From NCBI RefSeq assembly GCF_000332815.1, contig NZ_AOFD01000011.1, positions 29,708 through 93,707 on the forward strand: a stretch of DNA of 64,000 nt, read 5' to 3'. Below, in pieces: positions 8,697 through 18,146 of the stretch (its first letter is position 1; each line of letters begins with the position of its first letter). The DNA is from Arthrobacter nitrophenolicus. GTDB taxonomy: Bacteria; Actinomycetota; Actinomycetes; Actinomycetales; Micrococcaceae. The notes beneath the pieces were generated by a model that ran no database searches, had not been told where the DNA came from, and saw only the letters and a program-made list of their open reading frames with translations. The translations under genes and the position numbers were made by a program.

Positions 8697-9467
8697 CTAG
8701 GCCGAGAAGCCGCCGTCGGCCTTGATGAGCTGGCCGGACACCCAGCGGCCTGCGGGCGAGAGCAGGAACGCCACGGTCCCCGCGACGTCCGCCGGGGTCC
8801 CGAGCCGGCCGGTGGGCTGGCGCTGGAGAACCTCTTCCCGGATGGCATCATCCATCCAGCCTGTGTCCACAGGCCCGGGGTTGAGGACGTTCGCGGAGAT
8901 GTTCCGGGGGCCCAGCTCGCGGGCGGCGGCAATGACGATCCGGTCCAGCGCCCCCTTCGAGGCACCGTAAGGCAGGTTGAACGCTGTGTGATCGCTGGTC
9001 AGCGCAACGATCGCGCCGCCGTCGTCCGTGGCCTGCCGGGCGAACGCGGCAATCAGCTGCCAGCTGGCCCGCGTGTTAACGGCGAAGTGCCGTTCGAAGG
9101 ATTCCAGGCTGGTGTCCAGGATTCCGGAGTCGACGGACTCCGCGTGGCTGAGCACGAGCCCCTGCAAGGGCCCCGCCAGCTGCACGGCCTCGGCCATGAG
9201 CCGGTTCGGCACGCCCGGATCCTGCAGGTCGGCGGACAGGACGTGGACGCGCGCGCCGATGGCCTCGAGTTCGGCGGTCAGGCGGACGACGTCCTCGGGC
9301 TCACTCCCCCACGGCATCCGCTCGTCGTAGTCCTGCCAGTAGGACAGGACCAGGTCCCAGCCGTCGGCGGCGAGCTGGCGGGCGATGCCGGCACCAATTG
9401 AGGCCAGCCGGCCGGCACCCGTGACCAGGGCAGTGCTGCGGGCGGCGCTTTGCTGTGGGGTCTGCAT
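8697..9467 (-). CDS. SDR-family oxidoreductase
   Basis: A 256-aa short-chain dehydrogenase/reductase. The N-terminal Rossmann motif is an atypical GAGRLASIGAGIA. The active site shows Ser in VALTSDH and the YxxxK pair in YGASKG. NPGPVDTGW follows, and the C-terminal KADGG is the usual classical-SDR ending. The length is normal. The extended glycine loop resembles 'atypical' SDRs that act on acyl-carrier or ketone substrates. The substrate is not predictable. It is transcribed convergently to the ACAD gene and separated from it by a 66-bp palindrome. The next gene upstream on this strand is an MFS transporter. Confidence 0.85.
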   Translation of the reverse strand: MQTPQQSAARSTALVTGAGRLASIGAGIARQLAADGWDLVLSYWQDYDERMPWGSEPEDVVRLTAELEAIGARVHVLSADLQDPGVPNRLMAEAVQLAGPLQGLVLSHAESVDSGILDTSLESFERHFAVNTRASWQLIAAFARQATDDGGAIVALTSDHTAFNLPYGASKGALDRIVIAAARELGPRNISANVLNPGPVDTGWMDDAIREEVLQRQPTGRLGTPADVAGTVAFLLSPAGRWVSGQLIKADGGFSA

Positions 9468-9492
9468 GCAGCCAGCCTAGTAGGCGGCCCTG

Positions 9493-10839
9493 CTAGGCGG
9501 CGGACGGCGCCGCATCCCGCGCCCCGCTGTTCCGGCGGATGGTTGCGCTGATGACCGCGGCAACAGTGCACATTGCGGCAGCCCCCAGCCAGGCGTAGGT
9601 GTAATGGCCGGTGGCGTCGCGCACGGCGCCGGCGGCGAGGGCTGCAGCGGCAGCGCCCAGCTGGTGCGCCGCAAAGACCCAGCCGAACACCACGCTGCCG
9701 TCCGCGCCGAAGGTTTCCCGGCAGATGGCGGCGGTGGGCGGAACGGTGGCCACCCAGTCCAGGCCGTAGATCACCACGAACACGATCATGCTCGGCTGCA
9801 CCTCGGCGCTCAGGAGAAGGGGCAGCACCAGCAGGCCGATGCCCCGGAACTGGTAGTAGACGGCCAGCAGGATGCGCGGGTTGAAGCGGTCCGTGAGCCA
9901 GCCGGAGGCGATGGTCCCCACGATGTCGAAGATGCCGACGACGGCGAGCAGGCCCGCGGCGGTGGTTTCCGGCATGCCGTGGTCATGGGCGGAGGGAATG
10001 AAGTGGGTGCCGATGAGCCCGTTGGTGGTGGCACCGCAGATAGCGAATCCGGCCACTAGGGCCCAGAACGTCCTGACCCGGCTCGCCCGGCGGAGCACCT
10101 GGAGTGCCCGGACGGCGGCATTCGCCCGCGGGCCCGTGGCTGCAGGGGCCTGGGCGGCGCTGCCGGCTTCCGCACCGTACGGCAGGACCCCGGCGTCGGC
10201 CGGGGAGTTCTTGAGGAACTTCAGCACGAGCGGGACCACCGCCAGGGCGCCGGCCGCGATCAGGAGCGAGGCCTGCCGCCAGCCGGGATCCTGCGCGAGC
10301 ACGGCGATGAACGGCAGGAAGACCAGCTGTCCGGCAGCGCTGCCGGCGGTCAGGATGCCGATGACCAGGCCCCGGCTCTTGACGAACCAGGTGTTGGCGA
10401 TGGTGGCGGCGAACACCAGGGCCATGGATCCCGTGCCCAGCCCGATGAGCAGGCCCCAGGTCAGCAGGATCTGCCAGGACTGGTTGACCAGGACGGTCAG
10501 GGCGCTGCCCATGCCGATCAGGACCAGTGCCAGGGCAGTGACCTTCCGGATGCCGAAGCGTTCCATCAGGGCGGCGGCGAACGGTGCGGTCAGGCCAAAC
10601 AGGACCAGGTTGATGCTGACGGCCGCCGACAACACCGTAGTGGACCAGCCGAATTCCTGTTGCAGCGGCACCATCAGCACGCCCGGGGCAGCCCGGAATC
10701 CTGCCGCCCCCACCAGGGCCAGGAATGCTACGGCGGCAACGATCCAGGCGGGGTGCAGCCGGCGCCGGGGCGCGGGCCGCGGAACAGCCGCCGCTTCGCG
10801 TTCACCAGGAACTGCGGCTTCATCGGATCGTGTGCTCAC
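9493..10839 (-). CDS. MFS transporter, co-transcribed with HxlR regulator
   Basis: A 448-aa major facilitator with 12 predicted TM helices and a basic N-terminal tail. It resembles the oxalate/formate antiporter-like group (single large permease, 'PLQQEFGWS' segment in TM1-2 as in many monocarboxylate-type MFS proteins). The GTG start at 10839 overlaps the TGA of the HxlR gene (GTGA). The two are therefore translationally coupled and the regulator very likely controls this transporter. Typical cargos for such HxlR-MFS pairs are small organic acids or toxic organics. No specific substrate is visible. Confidence 0.85.
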   Translation of the reverse strand: MSTRSDEAAVPGEREAAAVPRPAPRRRLHPAWIVAAVAFLALVGAAGFRAAPGVLMVPLQQEFGWSTTVLSAAVSINLVLFGLTAPFAAALMERFGIRKVTALALVLIGMGSALTVLVNQSWQILLTWGLLIGLGTGSMALVFAATIANTWFVKSRGLVIGILTAGSAAGQLVFLPFIAVLAQDPGWRQASLLIAAGALAVVPLVLKFLKNSPADAGVLPYGAEAGSAAQAPAATGPRANAAVRALQVLRRASRVRTFWALVAGFAICGATTNGLIGTHFIPSAHDHGMPETTAAGLLAVVGIFDIVGTIASGWLTDRFNPRILLAVYYQFRGIGLLVLPLLLSAEVQPSMIVFVVIYGLDWVATVPPTAAICRETFGADGSVVFGWVFAAHQLGAAAAALAAGAVRDATGHYTYAWLGAAAMCTVAAVISATIRRNSGARDAAPSAA

Positions 10840-11345
10840 GCGGCGGCTCCAGCACCGGGCATTGCGGTGGCGAGTTTGATGGGGTGCCCGGACCTGGCCT
10901 CGCTGTGCCAGCTGGTGTTTGCGGCAGTCAGCCGCTCCCCGCAGCCGGTGCAGGTATCGGCGGACGTGGTGGGCTGGCCGCAGCCGGAGTGGATGACGTG
11001 GAGGTGGGCCTGCTCGGACGGGGCCGCAAGGTGTTTCTCCGACCACAGCGTCACCGCGTTCAGGACCGGCAGGACGTCCTCGCCCATGGCGGTGAGGACA
11101 TACTCCTGGCGGGTGCGGCCGCCGTCGTCGTAGGCCCTTTTCTTCAGCAGCCCGGCCTCCACCAGGCCGGCCAGGCGCTTGGTGAGCACCGAGTCCGCCA
11201 CCTTCAGGCGCGCACGGATGGCGTCAAAGCGGCCGTTGCCGAAGAAGAGCTCGCGGAGGACGAGGATGGTCCAGGGGTCGCCCAGGATGTCCACGCCGCG
11301 CGCAATGCTGCAGTTGTGGCCGGACCAGTCGGATCGGAGTGCCAT
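10836..11345 (-). CDS. HxlR-family winged-helix regulator
   Basis: A 169-aa regulator. The N-terminal HxlR wing-helix core shows CSIARGVDILGDPWTILVLREL, F..IR..L..ADSVLTKRL..L and the YVLTAMG wing. The C-terminus carries CGQPTTSADTCTGCGE, a possible four-Cys metal-binding knuckle also seen in some actinobacterial HxlR proteins. ATG 11345 is chosen because it begins the conserved domain. It has no clear ribosome binding site and may be leaderless; an in-frame ATG at 11399 would add 18 residues spanning the operator. A perfect 23-bp palindrome lies just upstream, suggesting autoregulation together with the coupled MFS gene. Confidence 0.88.
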   Translation of the reverse strand: MALRSDWSGHNCSIARGVDILGDPWTILVLRELFFGNGRFDAIRARLKVADSVLTKRLAGLVEAGLLKKRAYDDGGRTRQEYVLTAMGEDVLPVLNAVTLWSEKHLAAPSEQAHLHVIHSGCGQPTTSADTCTGCGERLTAANTSWHSEARSGHPIKLATAMPGAGAAA

Positions 11346-11358
11346 GGAAGGAGCGTAG

Positions 11359-11381
11359 CTGGCTTTCTTGAAGAAAGCCAG
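11359..11381. promoter_or_regulatory. Perfect 23-bp palindrome, probable HxlR operator
   Basis: The arms CTGGCTTTCTT and AAGAAAGCCAG are perfectly complementary around one central base. The element lies 14 bases upstream of the HxlR start codon at 11345 and inside the N-terminal extension of the longer alternative start. Position and symmetry fit a dimeric winged-helix repressor acting on its own promoter. Confidence 0.7.
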
Positions 11382-11403
11382 ATACTTGCCTCGTTGCAAA
11401 CCG

Positions 11404-12567
11404 CTAGGGGATGGAGGCGAACGCCTGCTCCAGGTCCGCGATCAGGTCCTCCACGTCCTCGATGCCGCAGGAGAGCCGGAGCAGGTTCACCGGGACGGCG
11501 AGTTCGGTGCCCTTGACCGAGGCATGGGTCATCTCCGACGGGTAGTTCATCAGCGACTCGATGCCGCCCAGCGACTCCGCCAGTATGAAGACCTTGGTGG
11601 ACTCTGCCACCTTCCGGGCCGCGGCCTCACCGCCCTTGAACTGGACGGACACCATGCCGCCAAAGCTGCGCATCTGCCGTTTGGCCAGCTCGTGGCCGGG
11701 GTGTGTGGGCAGGCCCGGGTACAGAACGGCCTCCACCTCAGGGCGTTCCAGCAGCCACTCGGCGACGGCCTGGCCGTTGAGGCTGTGCCGGTCCATCCGC
11801 ACGCCCAGGGTCTTCAGGCCGCGCGTGGTGAGGAAGGCGTCCATGGGCCCGGACACCGCTCCGACGGCGAACTGGATGAAGCCGATCTTTTCGGCCAGCT
11901 CCGCGTCCTTGACGACGACGGCGCCACCCACCACGTCCGAGTGCCCGCCGATGTACTTGGTGGTGGAGTGGATCACGATATCAGCGCCCAGGGCGAGCGG
12001 GGTCTGCAGGTACGGGGACGCGAAGGTGTTGTCGACGACGAGGAGGGCGCCGGCGTCGTGCGCTATCCCAGCGAGCGCGGCGATGTCCGTGATTTTCATC
12101 AGCGGGTTAGACGGCGTCTCCACCCACAGCAGGCGGGTCTTGTTCGCGGCGACGGCCTGCCGGACGGTGTCCAGGTTGGCCATATCCACGGGGGTGTTGC
12201 CGATCCCCCACTCACCCAGCACGCGGCTGATGAGCCGGTAGGTCCCGCCGTAGGCGTCGTTGCCGAGCACGATGTGGTCCCCCGGGCGGGTCAGCGCACG
12301 GATCAGAGCGTCCTCCGCGGCGAGGCCGGACCCGAAGCTGTAGGCGTGGGTGCCGAGCTCCAGTGCGGCCAGCTGCTCCTGCAGGGAGTCGCGGGTGGGA
12401 TTGCCGCCGCGGCCGTACTCGTAGCCGTCGCGGAGGCCGCCGATGCCGTCCTGGGCATACGTAGTGGCGAAGTGCACGGGCGGCACCACGGCACCGGTGC
12501 GGGGCTCGAAATCCTGCCCGGCGTGGACGGCGCGGGTGTTGAAACCTTGGTTTGCAGAGGCTGACAT
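11404..12567 (-). CDS. metB: Cystathionine gamma-synthase/lyase family PLP enzyme
   Basis: A 387-aa enzyme of the Cys/Met metabolism PLP family. It joins activated homoserine and cysteine to cystathionine, or performs the reverse-type gamma elimination. Motifs are the N-terminal FNTRAVHAGQ, YGRGGNPT and SSG-type PLP loop, D in VVDNTFASPYLQ, and the PLP lysine in STTKYIGGHSD. The length is as expected. It lies 9 bases downstream of the cystathionine beta-synthase gene in the same operon. Together they interconvert homocysteine and cysteine. With cbs present the pair may run reverse transsulfuration, so the lyase activity is possible. The gene name follows common actinobacterial annotation. Confidence 0.9.
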   Translation of the reverse strand: MSASANQGFNTRAVHAGQDFEPRTGAVVPPVHFATTYAQDGIGGLRDGYEYGRGGNPTRDSLQEQLAALELGTHAYSFGSGLAAEDALIRALTRPGDHIVLGNDAYGGTYRLISRVLGEWGIGNTPVDMANLDTVRQAVAANKTRLLWVETPSNPLMKITDIAALAGIAHDAGALLVVDNTFASPYLQTPLALGADIVIHSTTKYIGGHSDVVGGAVVVKDAELAEKIGFIQFAVGAVSGPMDAFLTTRGLKTLGVRMDRHSLNGQAVAEWLLERPEVEAVLYPGLPTHPGHELAKRQMRSFGGMVSVQFKGGEAAARKVAESTKVFILAESLGGIESLMNYPSEMTHASVKGTELAVPVNLLRLSCGIEDVEDLIADLEQAFASIP

Positions 12568-12576
12568 GGTGCTCCT

Positions 12577-13961
<1,385 letters not shown>

Positions 13962-13995
13962 AGGTACAAAGCTACCGCTTCCTGCCCGGCCGCTT

Positions 13996-14373
13996 TCAGG
14001 CCGCGAACATCAGCACGAGGATCACCGCGGGAAAAAGCGACTGTCCGATGCCGCTGATCCACAGCCGGGGTTCGCTGACGATCAGCACGATGCCCAGAAT
14101 GAAGTGCGCGATGCACATCAGGGTCACCGTGGTACGGCCCGCGGTCACCTCGCCGAGGTTGGCGAGCACCACGCCGGCAATGCCGAACAGGCCCCAGACG
14201 ATGTTGTAGAACCCGACGTTGACCGTCCAGAGCCGGACGGCGGCGGTGTCCTCCGGCTTGATCAGGAAGATGGGGTGGAGGCGCTGGTCCTTGTACCGGA
14301 AGGCTTCCAGCAGTCCGACGGTGATCAGGACCAGCCCGGTAATGACAGCCAGCACCTGCACGGGGATACTCAT
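13996..14373 (-). CDS. DUF1304 membrane protein
   Basis: A 125-aa protein with four predicted TM helices. It begins MSIPVQVLAVITGLVLI and contains EAFRYKD, NVGFYNIVWGLFGI and a final short helix. Length, helix pattern and the N-xG-xYN motif match the DUF1304 family, small bacterial inner-membrane proteins of unknown function. It is 34 bases upstream of the cbs start on the same strand and 31 bases downstream of the VOC gene, so it may be co-transcribed with either. No function can be proposed. Confidence 0.85.
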   Translation of the reverse strand: MSIPVQVLAVITGLVLITVGLLEAFRYKDQRLHPIFLIKPEDTAAVRLWTVNVGFYNIVWGLFGIAGVVLANLGEVTAGRTTVTLMCIAHFILGIVLIVSEPRLWISGIGQSLFPAVILVLMFAA

Positions 14374-14404
14374 GGCGACGCCTTTCCTGCTGCGTGCCGT
14401 GCAG

Positions 14405-14836
14405 CTAGGCGGGAGCGGCGTCGCCAGTGGCGTCCGGCGCCTGGCCCGCCCCGTCGGCCGGAAGGTTCTCCCAAAGGCCCATCACATTGCCCTCGGTGTC
14501 CTTGAAGTAGGCGAAGGAACCCATCCCGGGGATGGTCTCCCGCGGCTTCACAACGGCACCGCCCAGCGACTCCACGGTCTTCAGGGTGGCGTTGATGTCC
14601 GCCACGTCCACGGTGATCACCGGCGTCTTCAGGTCAGGATCCCTGGCGAACATGCCGCCGTTGATGGCACCGGGTTCCAGGGGCGCGCCGGTTGATTCGT
14701 CCATCGGCGTTGTGAGCACCATGTTGTAGTCCATGCCCGGGACGGGGTCGATCCGCCAGCCAAGGGCCTCCTGGTAGAACTTCTTGGCCCGTTCCTGGTC
14801 GTCCGCGGGGATTTCGAAATGCACTACTCCACCCAT
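14405..14836 (-). CDS. VOC-family (glyoxalase-like) protein
   Basis: A 143-aa vicinal-oxygen-chelate protein. It starts GGVVHFEIPADDQERAKKFY, has the beta-alpha-beta-beta-beta layout twice, and contains GMGSFAYFKDTEGNVMGLWE near the C-terminus with the metal-ligand Glu/Asp region. An Ala/Asp-rich tail of about 18 residues follows. This subgroup (PhnB/YdeR-like) is common in actinobacteria and mostly uncharacterised; glyoxalase activity is not implied. GAGGAAAC just upstream supports the start. It is divergent from the DNA glycosylase gene. Confidence 0.85.
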   Translation of the reverse strand: MGGVVHFEIPADDQERAKKFYQEALGWRIDPVPGMDYNMVLTTPMDESTGAPLEPGAINGGMFARDPDLKTPVITVDVADINATLKTVESLGGAVVKPRETIPGMGSFAYFKDTEGNVMGLWENLPADGAGQAPDATGDAAPA

Positions 14837-15002
14837 TGTTTCCTCCTGGTCTTTCGGGCTTCCGTGGGCGGTGTCTTCCGCACCACACGCTGGAGTCTAG
14901 TCCTGGTGTCAGTACTGGTTAAGGGCCAATTTCCTGCCCCTGTGATGCCTCCCCGCGGGCTGGAGGCAGGCGGATGTCGCAGGGGCGTGGGACGATGAGG
15001 AC

Positions 15003-16009
15003 ATGACCATTGCAGAGGCACCTCCCCGGCTGGCAGCCGCCGCGGACGCCTCACTCCGGTGGTATCCGGGCGGTCCTTACAGCATGGCCAGGACGCTCGG
15101 GCCGCTCCTGCGCGGCAACAGCGATCCGTCCTTCAGCGTCCAGGGCGGTGCCGTCTGGAATGCGTTCACGACGCCGGAGGGCCCCGTGACGCTGCGGCTC
15201 ACCTCCGTGGAGGGTACGGCAGGCAGACCCGGCGCGGCCAACGGTGTGGACCCCTTCGTGGATGTCCAGGCCTGGGGTCCCGGTGCCGCCGCTGCCGTGA
15301 AGGCGGCGCCCCGGCTCCTGGGGGCCGACGACGACTGGCAGGGCTTTGACGAGGCCGGATTCGCCGCCACCCTGCCGCGCATGGTCCGTGAAGCACGGCG
15401 CCGGAGCCTGGGGCTGCGCCTTCCCGCCAGTGGCCGGATGGTGGACCAGTTGGTGCCCATCATCCTGGAGCAGAAGGTGACGGTGATCGAGGCGCGGCGG
15501 GCGTACCGGTACCTGGTGCACCGGTACGGAACGCCGGCGCCGGCGGCTGGCTCCTCCACACCGGCGGGCCTGGTGGTAGGGCCCACCGCTTCCCAATGGC
15601 TGCAGGTTCCCAGCTGGGAGTGGCACAGGGCGGGCGTGGGGCCGCAACGTTCGGCGACTGTCATGCGCGCGCTGCGGTCCGCCGTGGCGCTGGAACGGCT
15701 GGCAGCCCTGCCGGCCGCCGAAGCCGGGGCGAAGCTGCAGACCATCCCGGGTATCGGCATCTGGTCCGCAGCCGAGGTGGTACAGCGGACCCACGGGTGC
15801 CCCGATTCCATCGCAGTGGGCGACTACCACCTGGCGGCATACGTTGGTGCTGCGCTGACCGGCCGGCGCACCGACGACGCGGGATGCTCCGGCTGCTGGA
15901 ACCATGGACCGGGCACCGGCAGCGGGTGGTCCGCATGATCCAAAGCAGCGGCTTCCGCAAACCCACCTTCGGCCCTCGCATGACCATCCAGGACCACCGC
16001 CGGCACTGA
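15003..16009 (+). CDS. AlkA-like DNA-3-methyladenine glycosylase, frameshifted
   Basis: The repaired protein is about 335 aa. It is a base-excision repair glycosylase with an AlkA-type N-terminal sheet, then the helix-hairpin-helix LQTIPGIGIWSA (about 243-254) and the catalytic Asp in VGDYHL, followed by the C-terminal helix LEPWTGHRQRVVRMI. One G is missing near 15882 (GCGGGGATG reads GCGGGATG), which replaces the last ~40 residues with nonsense ending at 15938. The true stop is at 16009. It is divergent from the VOC gene. Substrate range (alkylated purines) is by family. Confidence 0.87.
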
Positions 16010-16124
16010 CCCGGAAGTTGGGCCTGCCCCCGGGCGAAAGGCCCGTGGACTGGCACGTCCGGCGGGTATAGCGTGGCGCAAGGGACCCGTACCTGAGCCC
16101 CGCATGCATCCTTTGGAGCCGGCG

Positions 16125-17093
16125 ATGATCCATACGGAAAAACTCACCAAGACCTTCCAGGTCAAAAAGGAAACTGTCGAAGCCGTCAAGGGCGTGGACA
16201 TCGATGTTGCGCCCGGCGAGCTGGTAGCATTCCTGGGTCCGAACGGCGCGGGCAAGTCCACCACGCTGCGGATGCTCACCACCCTGCTCCGGCCCACTTC
16301 CGGCTCCGCCACCGTCGCCGGCGTGGACGTGGCCGCCGATCCCGCCGGCGTGCGGGCACGGATCGGCTACATCGGCCAGGGCAACGGCGGCGGGCACAGC
16401 TTCCGCGTGATCGACGAACTGGTGATGCAGGGCCGCTTTTACGGCATGAACACCAGTGACGCCACCGCCCGCGCACAGGAACTGCTGCACTCCCTGGACC
16501 TCGCAGACCTGGCCAAACGCACGGTCATCAAGCTCTCCGGAGGCCAGCGCCGCCGGATGGACGTGGCACTCGGCCTGATGCATTCCCCCAGGCTGCTGTT
16601 CCTGGACGAACCGTCCACCGGGATGGATCCGCAGAACCGGGCCAACCTCTGGGACCACATCATGCGGTTGCGCCAGGAACACGGCACCACGATCGTCCTC
16701 ACCACGCACTACATGGACGAGGCGGACTCGATGTCGGAACGGGTGATTGTCATCGACCACGGCCGGATCATCGCCGACGACACGGCGGCGCGCCTGAAGG
16801 CCAACCTCGCCGGTGACCTGCTGGCCGTCGAAGTGGCGGCCGAATCCGCCCCGGGCGTGCGGGGGCTCCTGGGCCGGGCGGCGGCGGGCGGCGAAGTGCA
16901 GGAAAATCGGCTCGACGGTGTGGTGACGTTCCGGCTGCGCCTGCCGGAAGGTGCGCGGATCGCGCCGTCCCTCCTGAAGGACATGAACGACGCCGGCGCT
17001 CCCGCCCAGTCGATCGAGCTGAAGCCGCCCACCCTGGACGACGTTTTCCTTGAACTGACCGGCCGCAACCTCAGGGAAGGAGCCAACCAGTGA
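16125..17093 (+). CDS. ABC exporter ATP-binding protein (DrrA/daunorubicin type)
   Basis: A 322-aa ATPase. Walker A is GPNGAGKST, the Q-loop region is GYIGQG, the signature is LSGGQRRR, Walker B is LLFLDEP and the H-loop is TTHYMDEAD. The C-terminal extension with 'PPTLDDVFLELTGR' is typical of the DrrA/NodI subfamily, which powers ABC-2 type exporters of drugs, lipids or polysaccharides. ATG 16125 has GGAG upstream. Its TGA overlaps the GTG start of the permease, so both are made together. The exported compound is unknown. Confidence 0.92.
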   Translation: MIHTEKLTKTFQVKKETVEAVKGVDIDVAPGELVAFLGPNGAGKSTTLRMLTTLLRPTSGSATVAGVDVAADPAGVRARIGYIGQGNGGGHSFRVIDELVMQGRFYGMNTSDATARAQELLHSLDLADLAKRTVIKLSGGQRRRMDVALGLMHSPRLLFLDEPSTGMDPQNRANLWDHIMRLRQEHGTTIVLTTHYMDEADSMSERVIVIDHGRIIADDTAARLKANLAGDLLAVEVAAESAPGVRGLLGRAAAGGEVQENRLDGVVTFRLRLPEGARIAPSLLKDMNDAGAPAQSIELKPPTLDDVFLELTGRNLREGANQ

Positions 17094-17913
17094 GCACCCA
17101 ATCACTCCGGGGCACCGTCGGCGCCGGCGACGCCATGAGGACGCCGGGCCTGGGGCGGGTCCTGCGGGATACCAGGTACGTCTTCTGGCGGGAGATGCTG
17201 CTGCCGCTTCGCGACCCGTTTTCCCTGATCTTCTCCCTGATCCAGCGCTGGTGTTCCTCGGCCTGTTCGGCCCGCTGCTCGGTGCTTCCGTGGGAGCCCC
17301 GGCCTTCGGCGGCCAATCCACCCTGCAGTGGTTCCTGCCCGGCGTGGTGGTGATGATCGCCCTGTTCGGCACCTCGATGACCGGCTCCAACCTGCAGTAT
17401 GAGCTGATGACCGGTTCCTACGAGCGGATCCTCGCCACTCCCCTGTCCCGCTCATCGCTGATGATCGGCCGGGCGTTGAAGGAGTGGGCTCCGCTGGTGC
17501 TCCAGGGTCTGCTCATCGCCCTGGTCTGCATCCCGTTCGGGTTCGTGTTCCACCCCCTGCACGTGCTGCTGGGCCTGGTGATCCTGGGGATTTTCGGCAT
17601 CGGCCTGGGCGCGCTCTCCTACTCGCTGGCGCTGGTGTCGCAGAACAAGGAATGGATCTTCTGGGGCGTGCAGCAGACCCTGCTCTTCCCGCTGATGATC
17701 CTGTCCGGCATCATGCTGCCCATCGAAGCCGGTCCCGCCTGGATGAAGACCGCCAGCCTTTTCAACCCGCTGACCTACCTGGTGAACGCCGAGCGGGAAC
17801 TGTTCGCCGGGACCATCGGCGGGCATACGCTGTGGGGACTCGTGGCAGCGGCGGTGACAGCCGCCGTCGGCCTGGCCGTGGGAATCAGGACCATCAGCCG
17901 CGACATCCGCTAG
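17090..17913 (+). CDS. ABC-2 type permease (DrrB-like), frameshifted
   Basis: The repaired protein is about 274 aa with six TM helices and the ABC-2 signature region (LPGVVVMIALFGTSM, then RILATPLSR and 'QTLLFPLMILSGIMLPIE'). It is the membrane partner of the preceding ATPase; its GTG start overlaps the ATPase stop. One C is missing near 17245 (CAGCCGCTG reads CAGCGCTG), breaking the protein between 'SLIQ' and 'LVFLGLFGPLL' in the first TM helix. The C-terminus 'RTISRDIR' is usual for the family. Confidence 0.9.
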
Positions 17914-17924
17914 GCCCCAACGCG

Positions 17925-17972
17925 GGGTCACATTCTGCCCAAAAACCGCTGCTATTGGGCAGGAAGTGACCC
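17925..17972. repeat. 48-bp palindrome, GGGTCAC...GTGACCC
   Basis: Two 18-base arms (17925-17942 and 17955-17972), two mismatches, 12-base loop. It begins 12 bases after the DrrB-like stop in a convergent gap. The outer GGGTCA/TGACCC matches those of the palindromes at 18106 and 61659. The inner TTGGGCAGGAA matches the small hairpin at 3091. Confidence 0.6.
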
Positions 17973-18105
17973 AGGCCTCGTAGACGGTAAAGGGCAGCTT
18001 AAGGAGGCTCTCGGGGAGCGGCTGGGCACGAGCCATGGCATCAAGTCTGCGCCCCTAATCGGCGGGCCGAGGAGTTATCCCACAGGCGTAATGGACGAGG
18101 CCCGT

Positions 18106-18141
18106 ACGCGGGGTCATTTGCGGCCGAAAGTGACCCCGTGT
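18106..18141. repeat. 36-bp loopless palindrome, CGGGGTCA...TGACCCCG
   Basis: The arms 18109-18123 and 18124-18138 abut without a loop, with two internal mismatches, and outer pairs extend to 18106/18141. It ends 6 bases before the acyl-CoA synthetase stop. It is the second palindrome with the CGGGGTCA end in this 230-base gap and probably serves as the synthetase terminator. Confidence 0.6.
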
Positions 18142-18146
18142 GGCCG

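Noticed and set aside
15051..17390. 779-codon minus-strand open frame opposite the glycosylase and DrrA genes
   Set aside because: Antisense shadow of recognised genes with AlkA and ABC motifs on the plus strand; low-complexity composition.
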